NCBI GenBank assembly: GCA_003598065.1
Contig: QZKR01000157.1
Location: forward strand, 1-57,947
Reading direction: 5' to 3'
DNA length: 57,947 nt
DNA from: Myxococcales bacterium
Lineage (GTDB): Bacteria; Myxococcota_A; SURF-8
Shown here: positions 35,203 to 44,486 of the stretch, piece by piece
Layout of the letters: each line of letters begins with the position of its first letter
Position numbering within the stretch: position 1 is the first letter of the stretch
Made by a program: the position numbers and the translations under genes
Notes under the pieces: generated by a model
Seen by the model: only the letters and a program-made list of their open reading frames with translations
Database searches by the model: none
Told to the model about the DNA's origin: nothing

Positions 35203-36645
35203 ATGGCAATCGCAGTCCCGCAAACCGTCGCCGCAAACAAATCCGCAGGCGACGCCACTCGGATCAAGTTTTTCCATACCGAAAATCCGTTGCCCCCGAA
35301 TCGCGTGGCTCGGTTCTTGGAAGCCTTCGCCGCCGTTTTGGAGCATACGGATTACAAGAGCCTGCTGGACGCCTATTGCGCGTCCGCCACCAAGTGCACC
35401 CAGTGCGCCGTCGCCTGCCATGTCTATCAGGCCACCCATGACCCGCGCGACATCCCCTGCTATCGCGCCAATATTCTGTTGGAGACGTACACGCGTTATT
35501 TCACGATGAGCGGCTGGCTGTCCGCCCGGCTGGGGCGCGGGTTCGCGCTCACCGAGGAACTGGTGGACGAACTGGCGGAGCTGCTTTACCGCTGCAACGT
35601 CTGCCGCCGTTGCACGTTGGAGTGTCCGCTGGGCATCGACCACGGACTGTTGACGCGCCTGGGGCGCTACATCTTCAGCCTCATCGGGATTGTCCCGAAG
35701 GCGCTCCAGGTCAGCGTGCGGGAGCAGTTGGAAGGAAACACGGGAAACACGTCGAAGATCCCGAAGGAGGCGATGATCAACACGCTGTCCTTCCTGGCGG
35801 AAGAGATCCAGGACCAACTCGGGATCAGCCTGGAGTTTCCCGTCGATCAGCCGGGGCGGGAGCACGTGTTTTTCTGCGCCGTCAGCGACTACCTCCTCGA
35901 ACCCGACACGCTGATGGGCAACGCCGCCGTGCTGTACGCCGCCGGCGACTGGGACAAATGGACCATCGGTTCCGGCAACTACGACGGCATCAACTACGGG
36001 CTTTTCTACAGCGACTGGCACCTCGAAAGGATCGTCAAGCGAGTCCTGGCCGAAGCCGAGCGCCTGCAGGCTAAAAACATCCTCATCGGCGAATGCGGTC
36101 ACGCCTCGCGCGCCGCCCATGACTTCATTCCCGTTTTTGGCGGGCGCAACGCCAAGCCGGTGCTGAATTTCATGGAGTACACCTACGACTGCCTGCTGAA
36201 GGGCAAGATCCGGCTCGATCCGACCATCGTCTCCGAGAAGGTGACCTACCACGACCCGTGCAACATCGCCCGCTCCGGCTGGATCGTGCGCCAGCCGAGG
36301 GAAATCCTGAAAACTTTCGTGAAAGACTTCGTGGACATGACGCCCGCCGGCCAGCGCAACTACTGTTGCGGCGGCGGCGGCGGCCTGGTGTCCTGCGACG
36401 AAACCCATGAGTTCCGGATGGAGGTCGCCGGCCGGAAAAAGGCCGAGCAGATCCGGGAAACCGGGGCCCAGATCGTTGTCGCGCCCTGCGCCAACTGCAA
36501 GAAGCAGCTCAAGGAGCTGGTTAAATATCATCACTTGCCCTGTCAGGTCATGGGATTGCACGACCTGATTCTGAAGGCGATCGTCATCCCCGGCGCCAAG
36601 TCGCCGCAGGAACGCAAGGAAGAAAGCGACGCGCTCGCCGTCTAG
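35203..36645 (+). CDS. HmcF/DsrK-like heterodisulfide-reductase-type iron-sulfur protein
   Basis: 480 residues from an ATG behind AGGAGGAG. N-terminal half: two 4Fe-4S motifs, Cys65/68/72 with Cys86 (CTQCAVACHVYQ ... C) and Cys131/134/137/141 (CNVCRRCTLEC). C-terminal half: a CCG domain with YHDPCNIAR, NYCCGGGGGL and APCANCKKQ, the ligands of the noncubane cluster of HdrB/DsrK proteins. In Hmc, Dsr and Tmc complexes this cytoplasmic subunit exchanges electrons with a thiol or other carrier. First gene of a sigma-54-driven operon that also encodes a cytochrome-b-like subunit, a ferredoxin-like subunit and an NrfD subunit. Confidence 0.88.
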   Translation: MAIAVPQTVAANKSAGDATRIKFFHTENPLPPNRVARFLEAFAAVLEHTDYKSLLDAYCASATKCTQCAVACHVYQATHDPRDIPCYRANILLETYTRYFTMSGWLSARLGRGFALTEELVDELAELLYRCNVCRRCTLECPLGIDHGLLTRLGRYIFSLIGIVPKALQVSVREQLEGNTGNTSKIPKEAMINTLSFLAEEIQDQLGISLEFPVDQPGREHVFFCAVSDYLLEPDTLMGNAAVLYAAGDWDKWTIGSGNYDGINYGLFYSDWHLERIVKRVLAEAERLQAKNILIGECGHASRAAHDFIPVFGGRNAKPVLNFMEYTYDCLLKGKIRLDPTIVSEKVTYHDPCNIARSGWIVRQPREILKTFVKDFVDMTPAGQRNYCCGGGGGLVSCDETHEFRMEVAGRKKAEQIRETGAQIVVAPCANCKKQLKELVKYHHLPCQVMGLHDLILKAIVIPGAKSPQERKEESDALAV

Positions 36646-36709
36646 GAGGCCGGTTCAACGCCGCCGGCTGTCCGCATAAAACCGTCAACCGCCTTGTGGA
36701 GTGCCGCTC

Positions 36710-37410
36710 ATGGAACATGCGCTTGAATTCGCCAAAGGGCCGTTGTTCGTTGCGGCTTTTGGATTTATGGCTTTGGGGCTGTTGCGCCTGATGGCGATTC
36801 AGCTCTGGACCTTGGTTGCGAAGAAAGGCTCGGTTCTTTCCCGCGCGCCGTGGCGGGCGATGGTCCGCGATCTTTTCTCTTGGCTGGTGCCGGCCAGCCA
36901 TGCGACGCAGCGCCGTCGAAGGTGTTCGTTTGGTTCTCCTTCGTCTTTCATGTGGGCCTGATTCTCGTCGCCCTCTTTTTGGCGGATCACGCGGCCCTCT
37001 GGGAATCCGGTTTGGGCGTAGGATTGCCCCGGCTCGGCGCGGAGCTTGCCGACGCGCTTACCTTGGCGACCATGGCCAGCTTGTTTTATCTGTTCCTCGC
37101 CCGGATTTTCATCCGCCGCATGCGTTCTTCCAGCAGCGCCGCCGATTATCTGCTGCTGCTGCTGATCGGCGGCTGCTTCCTCTCCGGCTACCTGGCGCAT
37201 CACCCGGCGACAAACCCGCTGCCCTGGGACGTCATGATGCTGACCCACGTGCTGAGCGGCAATCTGCTTCTGGTTCTGATTCCCGTGACGAAGCTGGCTC
37301 ACGTCGTCCTGTTTCCCTTCACCCGGCTGTCCGCCGTGCATTGGCAGTTCAAACCGGGAGCCGGGGACAGGGTGGCCCAGACTCTATTCGGAAACGAGGC
37401 CAAGGTATGA
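36710..37410 (+). pseudogene. HmcE/DsrM-like membrane cytochrome b subunit, frameshifted
   Basis: The first part reads open from the ATG at 36710 (MEHALEFAKGPLFVAAFGFMALGLLRL) to about 36905, then goes on in a different frame (PSKVFVWFSFVFHVGLILVALFLADHAALW) to the stop at 37410. The join falls near 36907-36915 (CAGCGCCGTCGAAGG); adding one base restores one protein of about 233 residues with five membrane helices and paired His residues typical of NarI/HmcE heme-b subunits (SGYLAHHP, MMLTHVLSGN, KLAHVVLFP). The stop overlaps the next gene (ATGA). Either a sequencing or assembly error or a recent inactivation; the intact second half argues for the former. Confidence 0.75.
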
Positions 37411-38228
37411 AAGCGGCTGGAATCCTGGTCGATGTGACCCGTTGCGTGGGCTGCGAGAAGTGCGTCGCCGCCTGCGTAAAGAAGAATGGCTTCGACCCCC
37501 GGAAGGCCGACGCGGACCGCTACTCGGCGCGGGAGGGTTTGTCCGGCAATCGTCTGCTGACGATTCTGAAGGTCGCCGACAGGCGATACGCCCGCAAAGG
37601 CTGCATGCATTGCAACGATCCGAGTTGCGTTGCAGCCTGCCTGGTCGGAGCCTTGACCAGGACCGAAAGCGGGGCGGTGGTCTACGATGCGGGCAAATGC
37701 ATCGGCTGCCGCTATTGCATGCTGGCCTGTCCATTCCATGTGCCGCGCTACGAATGGGACAAGACGCTGCCTTATGTCAGGAAGTGCGACATGTGCCTGG
37801 ACCGCGCCGGCGCCGGCGAAAAACCGGCTTGCGTCGAAGCCTGCGACAAGAACGCGCTTGTCTTCGGTCCGCGCGACGAGCTGCTGCGAATGGCTCACGA
37901 GAAAATCAACGCGGGAGGAGCGACGTACATCGATCGCGTTTGGGGTGAAAGCGAATTCGGCGGCACGTCCGTGATGTACATCTCGGATGTCGATCTTTCC
38001 GCGCTCGGCTGGCCCGCTCCGGCGACGGCGTCCGCTCCTGAACTGGCCTTGCCGATCGTCCAGGCCACGCCCTTTGTGGGCGGCGGAGTCGCGCTTGGAT
38101 TGATCGGCCTTAACTGGGTGATCCGCCGGCGGATGAAACTGGCCGAAGCAAAGACAGCCAAGACGGCATCGACGGCGGAGACGGTTTCATCTCCCGACGC
38201 GGCGAGCGATGAGAAGGGTGAGCGATGA
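37407..38228 (+). CDS. HmcB/DsrO-like four-cluster ferredoxin subunit with C-terminal membrane anchor
   Basis: 273 residues. Four cysteine groups: CVGCEKCVAAC, CMHCNDPSCVAAC, CIGCRYCMLAC with a distal Cys, and CDMCLDRAGAGEKPACVEAC, as in the HmcB/DsrO/PsrB family with four 4Fe-4S clusters. There is no Tat or Sec signal at the start, but a membrane helix near the end (FVGGGVALGLIGLNWVI) followed by basic residues. So the clusters may lie in the cytoplasm, unlike DsrO and PsrB, which face the periplasm. Both ends overlap the neighbours (ATGA), so the subunits are made in equal amounts. Confidence 0.88.
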   Translation: MKAAGILVDVTRCVGCEKCVAACVKKNGFDPRKADADRYSAREGLSGNRLLTILKVADRRYARKGCMHCNDPSCVAACLVGALTRTESGAVVYDAGKCIGCRYCMLACPFHVPRYEWDKTLPYVRKCDMCLDRAGAGEKPACVEACDKNALVFGPRDELLRMAHEKINAGGATYIDRVWGESEFGGTSVMYISDVDLSALGWPAPATASAPELALPIVQATPFVGGGVALGLIGLNWVIRRRMKLAEAKTAKTASTAETVSSPDAASDEKGER

Positions 38229-40117
38229 TGACCAAACGGGCGCAGATCGTCAAGGATATCTTGTGGACGCTCGTCTTCTGGGGCGTCGCGGCGGGCGCGC
38301 TACGGCTTTGGATGGGCCTGGGCGAGACGACCCACCTTAGCGACGCCATGCCGTGGGGCGTTTGGAAAATTCTGAACATGCTGGGCGGAGCGGCCTTGTC
38401 CACCAGCGGATTCATGCTTGGCGTGCTGGTGTACGTTCTGCGCCGCGAGCGATTCCGTCCTCTGGTCCGCCCGGCGATTCTGATCGCCGCGCTCGGCTAC
38501 GGCTCGTCGCTGTTCGCGCTGCTGTTCGACATCGGTCTTCCCCATCGGTTCTGGCATCCCGTCTTCATGTGGAATTTGCATTCCTTCCTCTTCGAGGTTT
38601 TCTGGTGCGTGTCCCTGTATTTCATGATCGCCGCCCTGGAAGCGCTGCCGATCGTTTTGCAGGATCGGGCCAAGCGCCTGACGCATGTTCTTCATGGGGC
38701 GGTGCTGGGGCTGGTCATCGTCGGCGCGTCGCTGTCAACCTTGCATCACTCGTCGCTGGGCTCGTTGTTTCTGCTGACGCCGCAGCGGCTGCACGCGCTG
38801 TGGTATTCGCCGCTCTTGCCGCTCATGTTCCTGCTTTCCGCCTTCGGCGGCGGCGTGATGTTCCTGATCGCCGTGCGCATCGTCTACGCCTGGATGTTCG
38901 ACCCCGAGCCGGTTTTCGGATGGGTTTCTTTTGCGCCGCCGCGAAACGTCTGCGGCGGGAAGGGGGACGAGTCCCCGACTCCGGGACGCGAATTGCCGAC
39001 GCTGTCCAGCCTGGGCGTCATCGCCGCGGTCATTTTAGCGCTTTATCTTGCGGTAAAAGTCTTCGATTCGCTCTGGTACGGAAACTGGCGGCAAATCGAC
39101 GCCTCCCGTTGGGAAACGTGGCTGTGGCTGCTGGATCTGACGCTCACCGCCGTCATCCCGGTGGTCCTGATCGCCGTTCCCGCCGGCCGGCGCTCCGTGG
39201 TCGGGCTGCTGACGGCCGGAGCCTGCGGAGCGGCGGGGCTGGTCCTCAATCGTCTGAACGTGGGCGTGTTCGGATTTTTCGCCGACGCCGGAAGTTTTTA
39301 CTTTCCCTCGCTGGCGGAATGGTCCTTGAGTCTGGGGATCATCGCCGGCGCGGCGCTGGTCTACCTCTGGCTGGCCGAAAGGGCGCGAATATTCGGCGAC
39401 GGAGCCGCGCGGCCCGACGGGGGATTAAAGGCGGCTTTCGAGTCTTTTGCCCAGTTCTGGCGCTATACGCCGGGGGTTTCGGAATTCCGCCGACATTCTT
39501 TGATCGCCGTCGTCATGCTTCCTCTGGCGTTTGCTTCCCTGAGCGGCCATTCCGAAGCCGTCTCCGGCTTCCCGAAGATCGAGCCGCCCATCGGCCTTGA
39601 CGCGACGCGGGCGCGCCTGCGGCTTGACGGCGATCGGCAAGGCGAAAGCACGGTCTTCAATCATGCCTCGCATCAGCAAAGGCTCGGGGGGGAACAGTCC
39701 TGCCGCGTCTGCCACCACATCTCATTGCCGAACGACAAGGCGACGCCCTGTTGGCGTTGTCACCGGCAGATGAACGAAGCGACCGACCTGTTCAATCACT
39801 TCGGGCATATGGAGCGAGTGGCGGCGAAGGAAAAGCTCGGGGGACTTCATCCCGCCAACGCCTCATGCGTTTTCTGCCACGAATCGGGCGGGCCCAAGCT
39901 TTCCGAAACGGCCAAGCCCTGTCTGGAATGCCACAAGGAAGACATGGCGATCGTTTATCCGTGGGATTTCGGGGATTATAAGAAACCAAATTTGCATCAT
40001 CCCCATTCCTATCGCGAGGCCATGCATAAGCTCTGTATCGGCTGCCATCGTGCGAAGCAGAACGAGTTGGGAAAGACGGGCATGGACGAATGCGGACACT
40101 GCCATCGCAAGGATTAG
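38225..40117 (+). CDS. NrfD/HmcC/DsrP-like quinone-linked membrane subunit fused to a hexaheme cytochrome c domain
   Basis: 630 residues. Residues about 10-460 hold eight to ten membrane helices with NrfD-type loops (GLGETTHLSDAMPWGVWK, FDIGLPHRFWHPVFMWN, STLHHSSLGSLF). From residue 493 to the end there are six CxxCH heme motifs (Cys493, 509, 548, 566, 604, 623) among many free histidines suited to bis-His ligation. In known Hmc and Dsr complexes the NrfD subunit and the cytochrome (HmcA, DsrJ) are separate. Fusion would place a heme chain on the membrane quinone site. Heme attachment needs the domain in the periplasm; a helix at about 435-455 could lead the chain out. Confidence 0.85.
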   Translation: MMTKRAQIVKDILWTLVFWGVAAGALRLWMGLGETTHLSDAMPWGVWKILNMLGGAALSTSGFMLGVLVYVLRRERFRPLVRPAILIAALGYGSSLFALLFDIGLPHRFWHPVFMWNLHSFLFEVFWCVSLYFMIAALEALPIVLQDRAKRLTHVLHGAVLGLVIVGASLSTLHHSSLGSLFLLTPQRLHALWYSPLLPLMFLLSAFGGGVMFLIAVRIVYAWMFDPEPVFGWVSFAPPRNVCGGKGDESPTPGRELPTLSSLGVIAAVILALYLAVKVFDSLWYGNWRQIDASRWETWLWLLDLTLTAVIPVVLIAVPAGRRSVVGLLTAGACGAAGLVLNRLNVGVFGFFADAGSFYFPSLAEWSLSLGIIAGAALVYLWLAERARIFGDGAARPDGGLKAAFESFAQFWRYTPGVSEFRRHSLIAVVMLPLAFASLSGHSEAVSGFPKIEPPIGLDATRARLRLDGDRQGESTVFNHASHQQRLGGEQSCRVCHHISLPNDKATPCWRCHRQMNEATDLFNHFGHMERVAAKEKLGGLHPANASCVFCHESGGPKLSETAKPCLECHKEDMAIVYPWDFGDYKKPNLHHPHSYREAMHKLCIGCHRAKQNELGKTGMDECGHCHRKD

Positions 40118-40269
40118 CAGCGGCTCCGCGCCTTTCGCCATTGCTTCGTCAACTCATATTGGGACGCGCGGCGGCCGTGAACGCTTTATCGATCATTCCC
40201 CGTTTCTCCTTGAAAAATTTCAAACGCCCTGCTATCGATCAATCCATCGACGCCGACTGGCGTTTTTGA

Positions 40270-40719
40270 GTGGAGTTCAAGGTGTCGCAGCGCACTGGTC
40301 TGATCGCCCTACTGCTGTTGTGGGCCATGGCTCTGGGGTGGCTGATCGCCCCATTTCATTTCGCCAGCAGCGAACATCATTGGTGCGACGAGCACGACCA
40401 ATATGAACACAACGACGCTTATGCCGCCAGGCGGATAGAAAATATTTATCTCGGTCCCTCGACGATTCACCAGGATAACCTTCTCTCGCTAGATCGCTTA
40501 TCAGACAGCGGTTCCGACTCTCATGTCGCCTGCCAGATTCTTGGAAACATCCATCGGCAGAAAGCGCTTCCTTCAACCACGTCCGTTGCGTCGGCTCATC
40601 TGCCGATGCGGGATTCGCCGGCCCTTCCCTCCCTGATGGCATTCCATCGTCCCGAACCCCTCTTATCCATTGCTCCCAAACAAAGCCCCCCTCAGATGGT
40701 TCTCTCCCATACTGCCTAG
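40270..40719 (+). CDS. Small exported His-rich protein heading the metal-uptake operon
   Basis: 149 residues from a GTG at 40270 (an internal GTG at 40282 is possible). Hydrophobic N-terminus (LIALLLLWAMALGWLIAP) and then HFASSEHHWCDEHDQYEHNDAY, dense in His, Asp and Cys, as in periplasmic zinc- or copper-binding peptides. A further SHVACQ cysteine. No family recognised. It comes before the outer-membrane protein and ZnuA-like genes and may be a metal sensor or scavenger. The perfect palindrome TTGAAAAATTTCAA (40210-40223) lies just upstream and could be a regulator site. Confidence 0.6.
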   Translation: MEFKVSQRTGLIALLLLWAMALGWLIAPFHFASSEHHWCDEHDQYEHNDAYAARRIENIYLGPSTIHQDNLLSLDRLSDSGSDSHVACQILGNIHRQKALPSTTSVASAHLPMRDSPALPSLMAFHRPEPLLSIAPKQSPPQMVLSHTA

Positions 40720-40796
40720 TTTTCACGACCTGATTTAGCAAGCAACGGCGGTAAAGAAATTCCGCCGGATTGATCCTTGCGAAAGGGAGGAGAACC

Positions 40797-42068
40797 ATGA
40801 TTGGAAGATACAGGGGCGGCGGCTTATTGCTGCTCGCCATGCTTTTCTTCAATATGGCGGCCGCCGCCCAGGAGACGCCCCCGCCGGGAGAGCAACCTGG
40901 GGCCGCCGAGCAATCCGTCGCCGTCGATCCCGACCTGGAGGCGGCGATCAAGGCCGACAAGGCCGAAGCGCCGGAGAAACCGATCAGCATCAGCAACGCC
41001 GTGCGCGAGAACGTCTCGCCCCAGGCGGCGAAGTTCATCCCGGACATCAGCTTTATCCTCGACGTCGGCGTCGGCTGGTTTTTCTGGGACGATCATATCC
41101 GGCAAGGCGGGCACGCCATCGACGAGAACGGCTTCACGCTGCAAGGGCTGGAAATGGCCGTGTCCGGCTCGGTCGATCCCTTTTTCCGTTACGACATGAA
41201 TTTCGAATTTGCGCACCTGCACTTGGAGGAGGCGTATCTCACCAGCCTCTCATTGCCCATCAACATGCAGATCCGTCTGGGGTACATGAACGCCGCCTTC
41301 GGCCGCCAGAATCCCCGGCACCTGCATGCCTGGAACTTCATCAACCCGCCGCTCTCGCATACGCGATTCATGGGCGAGGAGCACTTTTCCGGCTTGGGCG
41401 GCGAGCTGTCGTTCCTGCTGCCACTGCCCTGGTACATGACCATCGGTGGCCAGATGCTCGACACCAAGCCCGAAACGGCCTTTCGCTCCGGTTCCTTCGG
41501 CACGATCGACCTGACCAAGAGCGGCAAACTGGATGGGCTGGAGGACTTCGTCTACGTCGCGCGAATCGAGAATTTCTCCGACATCACCGACAACTGGTCC
41601 CTGAATTGGGGGCTTTCCGGCGGCTGGGGGCAGAGTCCTTACGTCCCTGACAACCGCGTGGATCTCTACGGGACCGATCTCTACATCAAGTGGCGGCCGA
41701 TCGCCTTGGGAAATGACGCCCTGGCCGTGGGGTTGACCTTGGAGTACCTCTTCCGCCAGACGCAGGCGCCCAACGATAACACGAAGGACCACGGCGGCTA
41801 CGCGCAGCTCGACGTGCAGCTCGCGCGCCAATGGATGATGGGCGTGCGCGGCGACTATACGGACATCCTCTCCGGGACAACTCCCGATCCGGAGAAAATC
41901 CGCGAGCGCCAATGGCGCGGTTCGCTGGTCGGGTCGTTCATACCCACCCATTTCTCGCGCCTCAAGCTTCAGTACGACATCGGCCAGGAAAAAAGCCACG
42001 ACCTCTATCACGCCGCCATGCTGCAACTGGAAGTGGGCATAGGCGAGCACATGGCCCACAAATTTTAG
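40797..42068 (+). CDS. Outer-membrane beta-barrel protein of a zinc-uptake operon
   Basis: 423 residues from an ATG behind GGGAGGAG. Signal peptide (about 1-24, ending AAAAQ), a Pro/Glu-rich linker, then alternating strands with many aromatic residues, ending in AHKF, as in barrels. Segments such as GQMLDTKPETAFRSGSFG and RLGYMNAAFGRQNPRHLHAWNFINPPLSHTRFMGEEHFSG resemble the proteins annotated as zinc-regulated outer-membrane receptors. No TonB box or plug is seen, so a porin-like channel is more likely than a TonB-dependent receptor. Ten bp separate it from the ZnuA-like gene. Confidence 0.7.
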   Translation: MIGRYRGGGLLLLAMLFFNMAAAAQETPPPGEQPGAAEQSVAVDPDLEAAIKADKAEAPEKPISISNAVRENVSPQAAKFIPDISFILDVGVGWFFWDDHIRQGGHAIDENGFTLQGLEMAVSGSVDPFFRYDMNFEFAHLHLEEAYLTSLSLPINMQIRLGYMNAAFGRQNPRHLHAWNFINPPLSHTRFMGEEHFSGLGGELSFLLPLPWYMTIGGQMLDTKPETAFRSGSFGTIDLTKSGKLDGLEDFVYVARIENFSDITDNWSLNWGLSGGWGQSPYVPDNRVDLYGTDLYIKWRPIALGNDALAVGLTLEYLFRQTQAPNDNTKDHGGYAQLDVQLARQWMMGVRGDYTDILSGTTPDPEKIRERQWRGSLVGSFIPTHFSRLKLQYDIGQEKSHDLYHAAMLQLEVGIGEHMAHKF

Positions 42069-42078
42069 GAGGTGAAGC

Positions 42079-42972
42079 ATGAGAACGATCCTGTTGACAT
42101 TGGCGGCGCTGCTCGCCATGACGCTTCCCGCGCAGGCCAAGCTTCGGGTTGTCGGCACGCTGCCGGATTTCGCGGCCATCGCGGAGGAATTGGGCGGCGA
42201 TCGCGTGGAAACCGTTTCGCTCATCAAGGGAACGCAGGACCCGCATTTCGTGGACGCCAAACCGTCCTTGATCCTGGAGGTCAACCGCGCGGACCTTTTG
42301 ATTTTCATCGGCATGGGATTGGAGGAGGGCTGGCTGCCGGTCCTCGTCACCCAGTCGCGCAACGGCCATGTCCAGCCCGGCGGTCCGGGCTATCTCGACG
42401 CCTCCACGTTCGTCACGCCGAAGGAAGTCGTCGCTAAACCCGACCGGGCGATGGGAGACATCCACGGCCAGGGAAACCCCCATTACTACACCGGTCCCGA
42501 CGAGATGCTCAAAGTCGCGGAAGGGATCTATACACGGCTGGTGCAGCTCGACCCGGAAGGAAAAGCCGACTACGACGCCCGCTGGAAGGCGTTCACCGAC
42601 AAGTACGCCCGGAAAAGCGTCGAATGGAAGACGAAACTGGCCGCTCTCAAGGGAACGAACATCGTGGAGTACCACAAAAGCTGGATTTACCTGATCGACT
42701 GGCTGGAGTTTTCCTCCGTCGGCGCGCTGGAGCCGGTGCCGGGCGTGCCGCCGAGTCCGAGCCACGTTTCCAAACTGCTTATGGCGGTGAAGAATCAGAA
42801 TGTCCGCTTCGTCTTCCAGGAAGTCTACCAGCCGACGAACTTGTCCCGTATTTTCGCCGACAAGGCAGGGGCCAAGCTCCTGATCCTTCCCGCCATGGCG
42901 GGGGCGGAGCCGGGAGTCAAGACTATCTGGGACAAGTTCGATCGGATTGTGGAACTCCTCACACAACCATGA
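42079..42972 (+). CDS. znuA: Metal ABC transporter substrate-binding protein (ZnuA/TroA family)
   Basis: 297 residues with a signal peptide (1-20, ending PAQA). Cluster-A1/TroA fold: VVGTLPDFAAIAEELGGDRVETVSLIKGTQDPHFVDAKPS gives the first His ligand (DPHFVD), GDIHGQGNPHYYTGPD the His cluster, YHKSW another, and EVYQPTNLSRIFADKAG the late Glu. The His-rich loop of typical ZnuA is short here. It would bind Zn(II) or Mn(II) in the periplasm and pass it to the permease encoded at 44479. Zinc is favoured because other operon members are Cys/His-rich. Confidence 0.88.
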   Translation: MRTILLTLAALLAMTLPAQAKLRVVGTLPDFAAIAEELGGDRVETVSLIKGTQDPHFVDAKPSLILEVNRADLLIFIGMGLEEGWLPVLVTQSRNGHVQPGGPGYLDASTFVTPKEVVAKPDRAMGDIHGQGNPHYYTGPDEMLKVAEGIYTRLVQLDPEGKADYDARWKAFTDKYARKSVEWKTKLAALKGTNIVEYHKSWIYLIDWLEFSSVGALEPVPGVPPSPSHVSKLLMAVKNQNVRFVFQEVYQPTNLSRIFADKAGAKLLILPAMAGAEPGVKTIWDKFDRIVELLTQP

Positions 42973-42994
42973 ACTCAAGAAGGGAGAAAGCGCC

Positions 42995-43702
42995 ATGAAG
43001 AACACACTCACGACCGTGATCATCGGCCTGACGCTTCTATCGGTCCTGCTCGTCGTTTCCTGCGCTGCGGGAAAGGGCGATTCCGTGCAATGCCCCGAGT
43101 GCGACAACGTGACGGAGCTGCTCGTCGGAACGAAATGCGTTCCTATTGAAGAGGTCGAGGAATGCGGCCCGGACGGTCACTCGCACGGGGCGGAATGCCA
43201 TTGCTTCAGCGGCCAGGAGCCCACCGCCATCGGCGGAAAGGATTACTGTCTCCAGCAGGGCTGCGGCGGCGGCGACGCGGACGGCGGGGAAATGGAAGAC
43301 GTGGACGCGCTGGCTTGCGAAGCCTTGGAAGGAGCTGCTGAGACCGTCACGGCGGCCGATGACTTCGCCAGGTTCGACGAAGCCCACGCGGACCTTGGGA
43401 AGATGATCGCGTTGTCGCTATCCGATGGGAAACCGGGATTTGTTCACTTCGAGGCGGAAAAGACCGGCGACTACGCCGTCTATCTCGATACGGCAGGGAC
43501 GTTCGATAAGGCGCTGGACGAAGAAGGTCATGAGCTTGAGGTGGAAATGCTGGGAGAAAACCCGGACTGCGCGGACAAGCTGCCTGAGCTGATCCACATC
43601 CTGGTGACCAACGACTCCGGGCAGGTCAAACCGCAGGTTCTTCAATTCAAGTCCGGGCCGGCCAGGACGGTGAAGCTGTTTATCCATGAAGTCACCGAGT
43701 GA
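42995..43702 (+). CDS. Cys/His-rich lipoprotein of the metal-uptake operon
   Basis: 235 residues behind AAGGGAGAAAG. Lipobox VVSCAAG, then a metal-binding-looking head: CPECDNVTELLVGTKC, VEECGPDGHSHGAECHCFSGQEP and QQGCGGGD. After an acidic link a second domain (about 125-235) has few cysteines (GFVHFEAEKTGDYAVYLDTAG, a beta-sandwich-like strand set). It may capture zinc at the envelope and hand it to ZnuA. Not a recognised family. Confidence 0.72.
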   Translation: MKNTLTTVIIGLTLLSVLLVVSCAAGKGDSVQCPECDNVTELLVGTKCVPIEEVEECGPDGHSHGAECHCFSGQEPTAIGGKDYCLQQGCGGGDADGGEMEDVDALACEALEGAAETVTAADDFARFDEAHADLGKMIALSLSDGKPGFVHFEAEKTGDYAVYLDTAGTFDKALDEEGHELEVEMLGENPDCADKLPELIHILVTNDSGQVKPQVLQFKSGPARTVKLFIHEVTE

Positions 43703-43712
43703 GACGACGGAG

Positions 43713-44486
43713 ATGACGAACGTGACGGAGTTGCTTATCCAACTGAACGACATCGCTATCGGCTACGGGCGGGCGCTTATGCGCCCGCTCTCCCTCACGA
43801 TCCGCCGGGGCGATTTCTGGGGGATCGTGGGGCCGAACGGAGCGGGGAAGACCACGCTGGTCAAAACCATCCTGGGGTTGCTTCGGCCTTTCAAGGGAGA
43901 GGTGGAGTTTCCCGCCGGCAAACCGCGCTTCGGCTATGTTCCCCAACGCCACGTGCTTAACAAGGAGTACCCTCTATCCGCGTTCGATGTCGTCTTGATG
44001 GGGCGCTACCCGCTCCTCGGTATCGGCAGGCGTCCAAGCCAAGCGGATAGGAGGCGGACGCTGGAAGAAATCGAGCGGGTGGGTCTGGGCGGCCTGGCCG
44101 TGCGCCGCTTCTCCTCGCTATCCGGCGGCCAGCAGCAACGCATGCTTATCGCCCGCGCGCTCGTCGCCGACCCGGACGTGCTCGTGCTCGACGAGCCCAC
44201 GACCGGGATGGATTTGCCGGGTGAGGCGGACATCCTGGACTTCCTCTCACGGCTGCACCGCGAAGACGGCAAGACCCTCCTCATGATCGGTCATCATATC
44301 AGCAGCGTGATCCGGGTGGTGGATCATCTGTGCCTCATCAACAAGGACGCCGATCTGTTCGAGGCGGGACCAATCGAGGACATGCTCGACGAGCGGCGAC
44401 TTACCGCTTGTTATGGGAGGCTCATCGCGGTCAGCGGCGAGGGACGCGGCCTGCACGTCTCGGTATCGGAGGTGAATCATGGGTGA
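43713..44486 (+). CDS. znuC: Metal ABC transporter ATP-binding protein (ZnuC-like)
   Basis: 257 residues. Walker A GPNGAGKTT, Q-loop VPQRH, signature LSGGQQQR, Walker B VLVLDEPTTGMD and H-loop GHH. It belongs to the zinc/manganese ABC group with a C-terminal tail on the ATPase. It would power the ZnuB-like permease encoded next, whose start overlaps by 8 bp. Confidence 0.92.
   Translation: MTNVTELLIQLNDIAIGYGRALMRPLSLTIRRGDFWGIVGPNGAGKTTLVKTILGLLRPFKGEVEFPAGKPRFGYVPQRHVLNKEYPLSAFDVVLMGRYPLLGIGRRPSQADRRRTLEEIERVGLGGLAVRRFSSLSGGQQQRMLIARALVADPDVLVLDEPTTGMDLPGEADILDFLSRLHREDGKTLLMIGHHISSVIRVVDHLCLINKDADLFEAGPIEDMLDERRLTACYGRLIAVSGEGRGLHVSVSEVNHG

Noticed and set aside
40210..40223. TTGAAAAATTTCAA as a Zur box
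   Set aside because: Palindromic, but not the known Zur consensus; kept only as a note on the neighbouring gene.
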